Positions 34,815 through 44,065 of a stretch of DNA of 64,000 nt are shown here, in pieces. The position numbers and the translations under genes are program-made. This DNA is from Pseudanabaena sp. Salubria-1 (GTDB lineage: Bacteria; Cyanobacteriota; Cyanobacteriia; Pseudanabaenales; Pseudanabaenaceae). The stretch is from positions 1 through 64,000 of the forward strand of contig JALQCR010000033.1 in the NCBI GenBank assembly GCA_023336205.1, given 5' to 3'. Positions within the stretch are counted from its first letter, which is position 1. Every line of letters begins with the position of its first letter. Below the pieces are notes generated by a model. That model saw nothing but the letters and a program-made list of their open reading frames with translations. It was not told where the DNA came from and did not search any database.

Positions 34815-35693
34815 ATGTTGACTTTGTTGATTGAGCCTTTAGGCTTTGAATTTATGCGAAATGCGATCGCCATTGGTGTCCTGATTGGCATTTTATCGGC
34901 GGTAATTGGTAGTTATCTGATCGTGCAGCACATGGGGCTTTTAGGTGATGTGGTCGCCCATGCCGTCTTACCAGGACTAGCGATCGCCTTTTATATTGGT
35001 ATGGATATTTTTCTTGGTGCATTTATCGCAGGAACGATTAGCACCTTTGTGGTGGCTTGGATTCAGACCCATTCCAAAATTAAAGTTGATACGGCGATGG
35101 CTTTGGTATTTTCAGGATTTTTAGCTTTGGGAGTGATGTTGATTACTACACTCAAAAGCAAATTAGATCTGCATAGCTTTCTATTTGGCGATATTTTGGG
35201 AGTAACGAGTACTGACCTATGGCGAACTTTAATCATTGCGATCGCGGTTCTATCCTGTGTCGCGATCTTTTACCGAGAATTAATCTTCTATTGTTTCGAT
35301 CCCTTAGCATCTAAAGCGATGGGTTTACCTGTCCATTTCATTCACTTTGGACTGATGGCAGGAATTACGCTCACAATCATCGCTAGTATGCAATCGGTCG
35401 GCGTGGTGCTAGTAGTTTCTCTGCTAACTGGACCCGCCGCCACTGCCTATCTATTAGTAAAGGAATTACATTTAATGATGAGCTTAGGGGCGATCATTGG
35501 AGTTATAGCCAGTGTCAGTGGTATGTATGTTAGCTATTATCAGAATGTGCCTTCGGGTAGTGCGATCGTGTTGATTATTTCAGGATTTTTCTTGCTAGCA
35601 TTACTATTCAGTCCTTCGCAAGGGATTCTAACAAAACGGGCACTTACCCAACGAGCAAAAACTTTGCTAAGTAAAATAAAGGCAAGTAAATAA
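34815..35693 (+). CDS. znuB: Zinc ABC transporter permease
   Basis: Integral membrane permease of the ABC-3 family (292 residues, about eight spans). Typical sequence is LGDVVAHAVLPGLAIAF near residue 42 and SVGVVLVVSLLTGPAATAYLL. Last gene of the znuCB operon. Confidence 0.93.
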   Translation: MLTLLIEPLGFEFMRNAIAIGVLIGILSAVIGSYLIVQHMGLLGDVVAHAVLPGLAIAFYIGMDIFLGAFIAGTISTFVVAWIQTHSKIKVDTAMALVFSGFLALGVMLITTLKSKLDLHSFLFGDILGVTSTDLWRTLIIAIAVLSCVAIFYRELIFYCFDPLASKAMGLPVHFIHFGLMAGITLTIIASMQSVGVVLVVSLLTGPAATAYLLVKELHLMMSLGAIIGVIASVSGMYVSYYQNVPSGSAIVLIISGFFLLALLFSPSQGILTKRALTQRAKTLLSKIKASK

Positions 35694-35902
35694 ACACTAA
35701 AATTAATCGTAAATGTCTTTAGTCAGCCCCAGTTCAATTACCTATGACTCTAAATACCGAATATCGTTGGGGAGTCGAAGGCGATCGGGCTGGCGGTCAA
35801 ACAAGTCAGTGATCGGCATAGATATACTTATCTGGCAGAACGTTTAGCAAAATTTGCCGATCCTCAGTCTTAATCTCTGATAGGGATATCAAGGAAACAC
35901 TT
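35694..35902. other. Intergenic remnant between the zinc island and the plasmid-like segment
   Basis: Short broken frames on the plus strand (MTLNTEYRWGVEGDRAGG, a stop, then TYLAERLAKFADPQS) look like debris of a lost gene. No complete gene or repeat is seen. This stretch is a candidate junction for the plasmid-like segment that follows. Confidence 0.35.
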
Positions 35903-36747
35903 TTACTTATCTCTCCAATGCTCTTTTTTTAATTCTTTCTGAAGTTGTCGTGCCTGCTCAAATTGTTGGATATCAAATTCGCTCAAATTGGCAAACTCAA
36001 TTTCTTGTCCCTTAACCTGCAAGATGATCTGGCGATCGCCTCGTAAATTTTCAACTGTCAGAGCATCTCCACTTCGTTGGATACTGTAAGAATTCTTGCC
36101 CGTTTCTCCAAAATTATCAGCCCCTAGCTCATTAAGAAGTTGATGGCATAGTGCGGCAACCAGATGAGCTTTATCCATGCCTTCATGTTCTGGGGTGATT
36201 GAGATCTTATTTTCAAGCACATTCTCAGATTGAATTGGGTTGGGTAATTGTAGAGATCGCAGCCTTTCTAGTTCAAGCGCAAGCTCGGTAAATAAACTAT
36301 CTGGTAGTCCTTCGGATTCTTGAGGAGGAGATTCTTGTCTTGTCGCCTTAGAATTAGCTCCCTGCATCTCCAGAATAATTGGCATATCCCGCACTGGATC
36401 GTAACTTACCTGCAAATACTTCTGGAGTCCGCCCCAGCTAAACTCTTTTCCTAATTCATTACCTTGAATACTGTTATCTCCAAAACTATAGGAAATACCC
36501 TTAATCTTCTTATTGCGGGTGTATTTGACATAAGCATCCACTCCTGATTGTCGAAGCTGCTCAATAAACTGGGGCATAGCCATTCCTGCTTTTATTTGCT
36601 CCATGATTACCTGCGATATATGAGGCTTCAGGTTATAGATATTAGGTTTTACAATTTCGCTAGCCGAAATTTCCAATTGTTTCAAAATACGCGGCAATGA
36701 GTATGCTTTGCCTATGCTTGAGCCAGACAGCCTAACCCCATCGTATT

Positions 36748-38221
36748 GGGTGTAATTAAAAGTGAAATGGGAGAAATAAAGTAGGTTAGAAAGTATGATG
36801 GATAACAGTTCTAATCCAAAGAAGTCATAAAATTGAGCCGTGAATATAAAAACAAAAACAGCATCGTCCAGTAAAAGCATAGAAGAAAGACTAAACGATT
36901 ATCCTGAATTGAAAGCGAAAATCGAAGGATTATTATCCGTTGTAGAAAATGCAGAAGGTGATCTAATCAAAGCCGACGCAGCCGAGGAACGAGTGATAGA
37001 AGAAATCCGTCAGTTAGGACAAACAGCACTACAAACATGGGCAACGCGGCAAGAAATCAAGCAAAGCGAAGCATATATCGCCGCGAATCCATCTTCACAC
37101 CGAGGTGGTAAAAAAAACTCTATTGGTACAGCCGATATGGACGCATCGAAGTACTAGAGCAAAGGTACATCGAATTTGGAAGAGAGTCCAAACAGGTAGT
37201 GAGACCATTTCAAAAAGCCGCCGAAGTACATTGCCGAGGATATTCACGCCCATTGCAGAGAGTGATTACCGACTTTGGGTCAGATGTAGCGTTTGGGAAA
37301 ATCCCAAAAAAAATGATGGAACATCATGGAATAAGCATCCCAATTAGTGCAGGACAGGAGATCACAGAAAGTCATGCCCAGCGTATATTAGAAACGCAGA
37401 GTTGGGAAACAGGATTCCCAGCAATCGAGGGTGTGGAGTTTTTAATAGCGGAGATGGATGGGACAATGATTCCGATTGTGGAAACAACGGCAAGCGAAAC
37501 TGATGGCGAAGAAGTTGACCGTCGTAAGACGCGTAAAATTAGCTGGAAAGAAGCGCGTCTAACCTCGGCGCGTACCCCTGAGCAAGAGCAGCCTATTTTC
37601 GGAGCAACGATAGGCTCGACTGATGATGCAGGAGCAGCATTACTTGATTGTGCTATCCGTGCTGGATTGGGAGAAGAAACCTTTGTGCATGGGGTTGGCG
37701 ACGGTGCGCCTTGGATTGCTAGCCAAATCGAGCAGCGTTTTGGTGTACTTAGTCGCTACTTACTAGATTTCTATCATGTATGTGAATATCTAGCCGATGC
37801 AAGTCGCGTTTGTTCCCCAGATGCTCCGAAAGCATGGATGGATGTGCAGAAGCAACAACTCAAATCCAATCATGCTTCGGCTGTCCTTGAAGCTCTTAAG
37901 CCGTTTCAAGAACCTGAATCTGTTCCTGACAATCTGGCTGTGGTTAGATCCGCTTATCGCTATCTTTTCAATCGTCCTAATCGTCTAGACTATCAGGGCA
38001 CGATTGACTCCAATTTACCCATTGGCTCTGGTGAAATTGAGAGTGGTCACCGCTATGTTATTCAAAATCGTTTAAAGCTTGCTGGCTCTTGGTGGACGAT
38101 TGAAAATGCTAAGGCTATGCTTGCTCTTAGGATCTGCCGTACTAATCAAGATTGGGATGCTTATTGGCTTAATCTTTCTTCCATTTCTTATTGAGCTGAA
38201 CTTTCACTTTTAATTGCACCC
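36748..38221 (+). mobile_element. ISKra4-family insertion sequence (1474 bp)
   Basis: Terminal inverted repeats start GGGTGTAATTAAAAGTGAAA on the left and GGGTGCAATTAAAAGTGAAA (reverse complement) on the right, one mismatch in 20. The 9-bp direct repeat CATCGTATT flanks it at 36739-36747 and 38222-38230. It contains one transposase in two frames. Confidence 0.88.
36840..38194 (+). CDS. ISKra4-family transposase, two frames joined by a -1 shift
   Basis: The first frame (GTG at 36840 to 37157) encodes a helical N-terminal part. The second frame, open well before 37199, carries the DDE catalytic core: IAEMDGTMIPI, VGDGAPWI and GSGEIESGHRYVIQNRLK. An A8 run at 37110-37117 lies where the frames must join, and the change is -1. 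The reading around it (LYWYSRYGRIEVLE) is natural in the second frame. Either programmed frameshifting or an inactivating indel explains this. Confidence 0.82.
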
Positions 38222-38900
38222 CATCGTATTTGTAAGCAATGCCTCTGGGCTTGCCCTCGCGATCGCGTTCAACTTTTACGCGAATTTGATCGCGATTTAG
38301 CTGCTCTATAAAGTCTGGTAGTGACTTGGTATAAGCCAAAGCAGCACTAATCTTGTTAGCAAGTTGCTTCTTGACCGTAGGTTTGCCTGATATTCTCTCC
38401 TTTTCAATGTGGCGATAGGTTTCCTCTTGGCGATCGCTTGTCCGACTTGACGGAATTGATGCTAATCCAAAATCCATTTCCAGTTTTCGGATCGATTTTT
38501 GGCTGCGCGTCCAATCCCAGCTATCTGAGACAACGGAGCCATCCATCTTCACTCGACTGGTAACTAAATGAACATGCTCATGATTTGCTGTATCGGTGTG
38601 CTTTACAGCGACATACTGATTATTGCTAAAATCCATGTCTTTGAGATATTGGGCGATCACCTGCTGCCAAGAAGCATTGTTAAGATGTTCATCAGGACTA
38701 AGGCTGAGAGAAACATGACAAACTACTTGATTGAGCATTGGTCGTAACTGTCGCGATAGGGAAAACTCAGTCGCAAGACTACGAGGGCTATCACCATCCA
38801 TATTTGTGTCAATAATTTCTGCACCAGTTTTTTCCAGCACATAGGACAGGCATCCTCGAAAGCCTCTACCCTTAATGATTTTACCGATCATTCTTCTTTC

Positions 38901-39296
38901 CTACTCCGCCTGTGGAGTTAAACCTGCGGTCGTAGTAATTTGAGAGCGAACATCGGACATTAATGAAACAAGTTGATTGAGACAACCAGATAACTTTTGA
39001 AATTCATCAAGTTGCGACTGCATAGGGCTACCCATCATCACACTTAAATTTGCATCGTGTGTCAACTGGTTAATGTTGGTACCAATTTTATTCAACTCAA
39101 ATTTCATTTGTCCTAGCAGGTGATATGTGTCCCAATCAACGCTAGTCATTGGAGCTAGTGGTGATAGTGGCTGAAACTTAAAAACTGCATAGCGGACAAA
39201 TTTACTCGATTTAACATTCAGTTTCTTGGCTTTTGCCTCCAATACAACTTTCTCATTTTCAGTCATGCGTACCGTGAATCTAACGGATAAAGTCAT
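38901..39296 (-). CDS. mobC: MobC-like relaxosome accessory protein
   Basis: A 131-residue protein with a ribbon-helix-helix-like start (VRFTVRMTENEKVVLEAKAKKLNV) and the MobC signature LNKIGTNINQLTHDAN at about residues 69-84. It helps the relaxase open DNA at oriT. First gene of the leftward mobilization operon, directly downstream of the candidate oriT. Confidence 0.88.
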   Translation of the reverse strand: MTLSVRFTVRMTENEKVVLEAKAKKLNVKSSKFVRYAVFKFQPLSPLAPMTSVDWDTYHLLGQMKFELNKIGTNINQLTHDANLSVMMGSPMQSQLDEFQKLSGCLNQLVSLMSDVRSQITTTAGLTPQAE

Positions 39297-39499
39297 TACT
39301 GCTATTCCTAAAGTTTGTTCTGCATAAGTGCTGTTGAAAAAATATTCAAAAACAAGAAATTCGGCGAGATGGACTCGCTAATTACAATCATAGTCTACAT
39401 TTTTTGTGCAGAACAGAATTTTAAAATATTCTATTTCTACAAAAATTTAATTCTTGCAAAATTAATTGCAACTCAGTTTTTTTATTTGAAGCTTTGAAT

Positions 39500-39660
39500 T
39501 TATTAAGGGGGAATCCAAAGGGGGAATTCCCCCTTGGCAAGCGGTCATGTTGCTGTCGAACAAAAATCAAGCGATAGCGCGATTTCTTGTCCGACAAGCA
39601 ACATAGCTTGCTCCAAACCCCGCACACACCTCAAACGGCGCAAACTCGTTCGCAAAAAGT
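39500..39660. other. Candidate origin of transfer (oriT)
   Basis: Immediately upstream of mobC. It has a nearly perfect palindrome CCAAAGGGGGAATTCCCCCTTGG-type at about 39515-39537, then a long imperfect hairpin whose arms are TGTTGCTGTCG (starting 39548) and CGACAAGCAACA (to about 39603), enclosing a smaller AAATC...GATTT stem. Such hairpin-plus-conserved-strand layouts mark oriT, but I cannot point to the nick site with certainty. The region 39297-39500 is AT-rich with nothing else visible. Confidence 0.5.
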
Positions 39661-39718
39661 TACAACTAATATACAGAGCGCCTACAGGAGAGTATACAGA
39701 TAGTCTAACCAATCTCTA

Positions 39719-41019
39719 CTTAGTGGTGCAGAAAACTCATGGGAGTCTCAAGATGAGACAATGGTAATACGGGCAAATTCGATACGAAAATCTAACTTTT
39801 CGCGTTTAGCAATAGAAGCAGAGGCAGGAGGAGGATTAGTTCTAGGCAAAATCTGCAAAATAGGAAGAGATTTTTGTTGGTAAAGAAGAGTGTGAAGCTG
39901 ACGGAGACCGAGTTGCAGAAAACTCAAGCCGCGATGATCGTGCCAATCAATCGCAGCCCTTTGCCCCAAACGCACCAACATTATGCCAAGAATTACAGCA
40001 ATCAGGTTAGCCGTGGCAAGGAGCATAAATAAACAGGTAAGAGCTTGAGCATCACGGAGATGAGAGCTAACAACATTAAAAGCCGCCGACTTATAGTCTT
40101 TAAAATGGGGTTCGATTCCACCAAAGCGTTTGCCATAGAGAGCAAAAGTCTGTAATGAAGGGGGAATATCGCTAAGGACAGCCCATGAACCGTTAGCCAT
40201 GTCTAGGTTAGCCGTCGCTAAATGACAATTAACATCACCGAGTACGGTGACATCGGGAACTAGATAAGCTTGCTCTGCGGGAGGTATCAGTTGTTCAACA
40301 CGCTTGGTTGTACCTGTTGGCAGAGTCACTAGCAGATCGCTCTTTGCGCGAATTGCCCAAGACCAGTGATTTTGCTGTAACCATCGGATTAATTCCCCAT
40401 GTTCAAAACCTCGGTCGGCAAGCAAGGTCACCGTACTTTGTGGCGGCAATAGAGAGCGTACTTGTTCTAAGACGGGACGATAATGTTCAAAGCCAACTGT
40501 AGCGCTGCCATGCTCTAGTACTACTTGAGCTAGAGTAATCGACCTCCCTCCCCAAATCAAGCATACTTCTATAAGACAGAATTTATCCCACAGTATACTT
40601 GTGTCTAAGGCTAGTTCCAACGATTCTCCTGCAAATGCTTGGAGAAAGTGCTTCACCAATGGGTTATAGAATCTCTCGGCGATGATATGTGGATTATGCA
40701 CAAAGTAGCTTAGTCTTTCCATCTGACTTCTGGCTTGGCACTCTCGATGGCTCAAATAGGGCAACCAATGACTCAGACTTGCCCTTCCTGATTGCAATAT
40801 CGCGGCTACTGCCTCCGCAAATCCTTGGAGATGTCGCTTATCTTTTGGCTTGAGCCATTGACGCAGTTGTTCTTGTAGCTGAAGATATAGGTGGGGCATT
40901 TGTATAAGATCTTTTGTTGAGGAACTTGAGTATCTCATCTCTTGCCCTTTTTATTCCTCTTGTCTCATTTTGAGATTCTATGCCTGTCAACCCTTTCCAG
41001 ACTTTTCTGCACCACTAAG
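39719..41019 (-). mobile_element. IS4-like insertion sequence, copy 1
   Basis: Terminal repeats begin CTTAGTGGTGCAGAAAA at each end. The 10-bp direct repeat CCAATCTCTA flanks it (39709-39718 and 41020-41029). It has landed in the TCTAC-type repeat array, pieces of which remain on its left (39680-39718). Nearly identical to copy 2 at 46054-47351. Confidence 0.9.
39748..40899 (-). CDS. IS4-like DDE transposase (copy 1)
   Basis: DDE residues appear in LALDTSILWDKF, LLADRGFEHGEL and GIEPHFKDYKSAAF, the last in an IS4-type Y-R-E-K arrangement. The start is set at 40899 (MPHLYLQ): the frame extends to 40938 here, but copy 2 has a small indel just upstream that breaks that extension, so MPHLYL is probably the native start. 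Full length and apparently intact. Confidence 0.9.
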   Translation of the reverse strand: MPHLYLQLQEQLRQWLKPKDKRHLQGFAEAVAAILQSGRASLSHWLPYLSHRECQARSQMERLSYFVHNPHIIAERFYNPLVKHFLQAFAGESLELALDTSILWDKFCLIEVCLIWGGRSITLAQVVLEHGSATVGFEHYRPVLEQVRSLLPPQSTVTLLADRGFEHGELIRWLQQNHWSWAIRAKSDLLVTLPTGTTKRVEQLIPPAEQAYLVPDVTVLGDVNCHLATANLDMANGSWAVLSDIPPSLQTFALYGKRFGGIEPHFKDYKSAAFNVVSSHLRDAQALTCLFMLLATANLIAVILGIMLVRLGQRAAIDWHDHRGLSFLQLGLRQLHTLLYQQKSLPILQILPRTNPPPASASIAKREKLDFRIEFARITIVSS

Positions 41020-41036
41020 CCAATCTCTATCAGAAG

Positions 41037-41700
41037 TCTACAAATAGTCTACTTAACAATCTACAGAGAGACTACAAATAATCGACAAAGAATCTACAGA
41101 TGGTCAACAAACAGTTATCACCAAAACTAACTGTAACCTACAGGCATTCTACACAAAGTCTACAGCAATCTACAGGTAGTCTACTTAATAGTCTACACAG
41201 AGACTACAAATAATCTATAGATGGTCAACATACAGTTATCAACAAAACTAACTGCAACCTACAGGCATTCTACACAAAGTCTACAGCAATCTACAGGTAG
41301 TCTACTTAACAATCTACACAGAGACTACAAGTAATCGACAAATAATCTATAGATAGTCAACCAACAGTTATCACTAAAACTAACTGCAACCTACAGGCAT
41401 TCTACACAAAGTCTACAGCAATCTACAGGTAGTCTACTTAACAATCTACATAGAGACTATTCAAAGCCTATAGATAATTAATAAAGAGGCTACTAACAGC
41501 CTACAAATAGTTATCATAAAGTCTACTAACAGACTACATATTTTTACACAAAGTCTACAGCAATCTACAGAGAATCTACGCAGAGTCTATATGTAAATCA
41601 CAAGTATTTTATGTGTGATTTTACAGGAAATTTAACTATGTTCTAAAAAGGATAAGAGCCTACAGAAAATCTATTCACAGTCTACAAACTGTCTACTCAA
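41037..41700. repeat. TCTAC-type repeat field, iteron-like
   Basis: By my count about 25 copies of TCTAC, mostly as AGTCTAC or AATCTACA, lie in 41037-41700. They sit in tandem units of 121-132 bp: AGTCTACTTAA starts at 41046, 41178, 41299 and 41431. Pieces also lie left of the IS at 39680-39718. No ORF is present. The layout fits plasmid iterons or a partition/transfer site. The stretch 41700-41953 is AT-rich and contains only the likely promoter of the next gene. Confidence 0.8.
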
Positions 41701-41953
41701 AGCCTAAAAAAAAGGCTTAATCAAAAATTCTTAAGATGCAATCTGAGTAAAGGTTTCAGCAATTGCAATCAATATTCTTAAGCAAGATTACTATAAAAAA
41801 GACTTTTTATTATTGCGTTTATGGCTATGATAAACCCATCAACAAATCCAAATATTTATGGAGTCCCCAAATCAATAAATTCTCTAAATGATTTTCATCA
41901 CAGCATTTGTTGTCTGAGATACCAGCCTTGTAGACAAATAATCAGCTAAAATA

Positions 41954-42547
41954 ATGCCTGAAATCATTGCGTGTTCATCGGTTGTAGAGGTAGCCACAGA
42001 GCAGTTAACAGAGTTGTCTGATCGGTGGTTTGCATCTATTAAAAACAAAGATAAACTGACAAGAAAAGTAGACATCATCTCATACCTTGAGGAAGCTGTC
42101 AGAGCATTGCTTGCTTCAGGAAGTACATATAATGAAATTAGCCAAAACCTAAAAGATGAACTTCAGGTCGATATCTCTGCTAAAACTATAAAGCAGTATA
42201 TATGGCGAATTAACGAAAAACAAAAAAAGGGTGGGACAAAAGCTAAAACCCATACCGCTAGGGCAGAAAAGGCTTTACCGCAACACAAACCATCAGGATC
42301 TGAGCTAGCTCAACAACCAATTACAAGTTTGTCGGATAGTATGGCTAATATCCCCTCTGCAACGGAAACTCTTACCAATGTAGAAAATAGCGATCGCTCT
42401 GAACCAATCTCAGTGGTAAAGCCAAACAGCAGCAAGGCAACCACCAAACCACAAAGCATTGTCCCGAAATCTCTCCCCGTGGAAGATGATGACGACGATG
42501 ATGATTTGGCACAACAAAAAATCTTGAAGCACTTCAATAGATACTAG
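41954..42547 (+). CDS. TraK-like DNA-binding mobilization protein
   Basis: A 197-residue protein. Residues about 38-90 (YLEEAVRALLASGSTYNEISQNL, ISAKTIKQYIWRI) look like a helix-turn-helix-type domain seen in small mobilization proteins. The rest is disordered and ends in seven aspartates before LAQQKILKHF. It is followed after 11 bp by a ParA-like ATPase gene; by position it corresponds to traK of RP4 or stbA-type genes. Assignment is from domain look and order, not clear homology. Confidence 0.6.
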   Translation: MPEIIACSSVVEVATEQLTELSDRWFASIKNKDKLTRKVDIISYLEEAVRALLASGSTYNEISQNLKDELQVDISAKTIKQYIWRINEKQKKGGTKAKTHTARAEKALPQHKPSGSELAQQPITSLSDSMANIPSATETLTNVENSDRSEPISVVKPNSSKATTKPQSIVPKSLPVEDDDDDDDLAQQKILKHFNRY

Positions 42548-42558
42548 GAGACGACATT

Positions 42559-43278
42559 ATGGCAATTATCAACCTGATCGACGGTGAAAAAGGTGGTGTG
42601 GGTAAAAGCTGGGTCGCACGCACCATGCTGCAATATCTGATCGATAACGCAATTCCCCGCGCCAGTATTGAAACAGATCGTAGTAACCCGACCGTACTCA
42701 ATATTTACAAAGAATCTAAGGCTGCTGTTTTCTCGGAAAATGAAAAAATGGCTGATGTGGCTGATGTCATTTTTGAATATGCACTCAAGAAAACGGTTGT
42801 CGTCAATTTACCCGCTCAGGCTCACCGAGCAGTGGCGAAATGGATTGATACCAAAGGATTACTGAATTTGGGCAAGGAACATGACGTGACTTTTATCAAG
42901 TGGTTTGTCAGTGACGGTGAAAGCGATTCCATTGAGCTATTCATCGAGTCGCTAGAGCATTATCAAGGCTATATCACCCATGTATTTATCAAAAATTGGG
43001 GGCGCTGTGATGAATGGGGGTACTTCAAAGCCCACGAAGCGATCCAGAAAGCGATCGCCGAATACAATGTTGCGGTGATTGACTTTCCCAAGTTGAGTGA
43101 TGGTAGGCGGATCGAAATTAACGCTAAGCGGCTCACCTTCGAGGATGCTTCCAATTACCCTGAATTTGGCATTATTGGCAGGAATCAAATCAAAACATAT
43201 TTACGTGACGCTTATAAAGCTTTTGAGTCAACTGGGCTTCTACCCAAAGCCAAACAGCTACAGGAACTGAAAGCTTAG
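42559..43278 (+). CDS. TraL/MobD/StbB-like P-loop ATPase
   Basis: A 239-residue ParA/MinD-superfamily ATPase with the deviant Walker motif EKGGVGKS (K11, K16). The motif around SIETDRSNPTV corresponds to the switch region. Related proteins in mobilizable plasmids (TraL, MobD, StbB) support transfer or positioning rather than true partition. Good start with AGGAG upstream. The next gene begins one base after its stop. Confidence 0.8.
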   Translation: MAIINLIDGEKGGVGKSWVARTMLQYLIDNAIPRASIETDRSNPTVLNIYKESKAAVFSENEKMADVADVIFEYALKKTVVVNLPAQAHRAVAKWIDTKGLLNLGKEHDVTFIKWFVSDGESDSIELFIESLEHYQGYITHVFIKNWGRCDEWGYFKAHEAIQKAIAEYNVAVIDFPKLSDGRRIEINAKRLTFEDASNYPEFGIIGRNQIKTYLRDAYKAFESTGLLPKAKQLQELKA

Positions 43279-43279
43279 T

Positions 43280-43966
43280 ATGAATAGCGATCCCCTGCCG
43301 AAAACCTATCTGGATATCGCCATCCATGACTACGATCCCGTGGTCAAAGCCAAAATCTACGAGATTGTGGCTAAGTCTGGCATTCCCCAGAACGATCCTT
43401 ACATTGCAATTTTCTTGTCTAATGCCCAAGTTGCGGCAACAGTTGCCACTGCGCCAAATCTACTCCAAAGTGCCTTAGCCCAAGGCTTTGATGTTGGTAT
43501 CCAAAAGTTCCGCGACTTTCTGGTGACTCTACGCGAGACTGCGGTTAAGGAACAGGAAGTGGCGATTAGTCAGGCGATCGCGAATATCATCAAAAACAAA
43601 CAGCATCAGGAATCCCAAGGTTATTGGCGAGCGATTAGCTTGCCCTTCATTGGTTTCTGTGCGGGGATGCTGATGATTGGCTTAGCGGCAGGGCTGGTTT
43701 CGGGATTGGCGATCGCAAAACTGTTTTTACCTACACCCAGTCTAAACGCCCAATCCGCTAGGGATTTAGAGTGGGTGGCAAGTGACAACGGCAAACTAGC
43801 TAGGAATCTCGTGGACTGGAATCAGAGTATTTTAAAAACCTGCCTTCAGGATCAGCAAAACCTCAAGGAAGCTTTAATCATTCTCAATGGTAAGTATGTG
43901 ACTAAAGGTTTATGCGCCCTATGGGTACTGCCTGAAACCCAGAGAGTCTATGAAGATCGCCGTTAA
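43280..43966 (+). CDS. TraM/MobE-like membrane protein
   Basis: A 228-residue protein with a two-part membrane hairpin at about 115-150 (ISLPFIGFCAGMLMIGLAAGLVSGLAIAKLF). The N-terminal half is helical and the last third soluble. Third gene of the operon after the TraL-like ATPase, one base apart. Family known to me only from cyanobacterial plasmids; the TraM-like label rests on order and size. Confidence 0.65.
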   Translation: MNSDPLPKTYLDIAIHDYDPVVKAKIYEIVAKSGIPQNDPYIAIFLSNAQVAATVATAPNLLQSALAQGFDVGIQKFRDFLVTLRETAVKEQEVAISQAIANIIKNKQHQESQGYWRAISLPFIGFCAGMLMIGLAAGLVSGLAIAKLFLPTPSLNAQSARDLEWVASDNGKLARNLVDWNQSILKTCLQDQQNLKEALIILNGKYVTKGLCALWVLPETQRVYEDRR

Positions 43967-44065
43967 TTTTGGGTGCGGCAATTCATGACTCGAAAAACAC
44001 AATAGCTAACTTTTACGGCCTAAAAACGTTTAAAATTTCGTAATATTTACTTTTTAAGTCATCGT

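Larger units (their letters stand above)
35903..38891 (-). pseudogene. MOBP-like relaxase, split by an ISKra4-type insertion
   Basis: The N-terminal part (38891 down to 38222) has the relaxase core: FRGCLSYVLEK with candidate nicking Y17, and the histidine triad region HTDTANHEHVHLV. The C-terminal part continues at 36738 down to 35903 (VRLSGSSIGKAYSL). Removing the insertion and one copy of the 9-bp target duplication gives 1506 bases, a single frame of 501 residues, and the joint reads naturally as YKYDGVRL. The C-terminal domain is rich in Glu/Gln. The gene lies 9 bp after mobC and is now inactive unless the N-terminal 240-residue product works alone. Confidence 0.88.

Noticed and set aside
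41037..41700. CRISPR array
   Set aside because: Repeats are short (5-8 bases) and spacing irregular; the larger 121-132-bp units are themselves repeated, so there are no unique spacers. No cas genes are present.
42310..42537. Serine-run protein on the minus strand
   Set aside because: Antisense of the poly-aspartate tail of the TraK-like gene.
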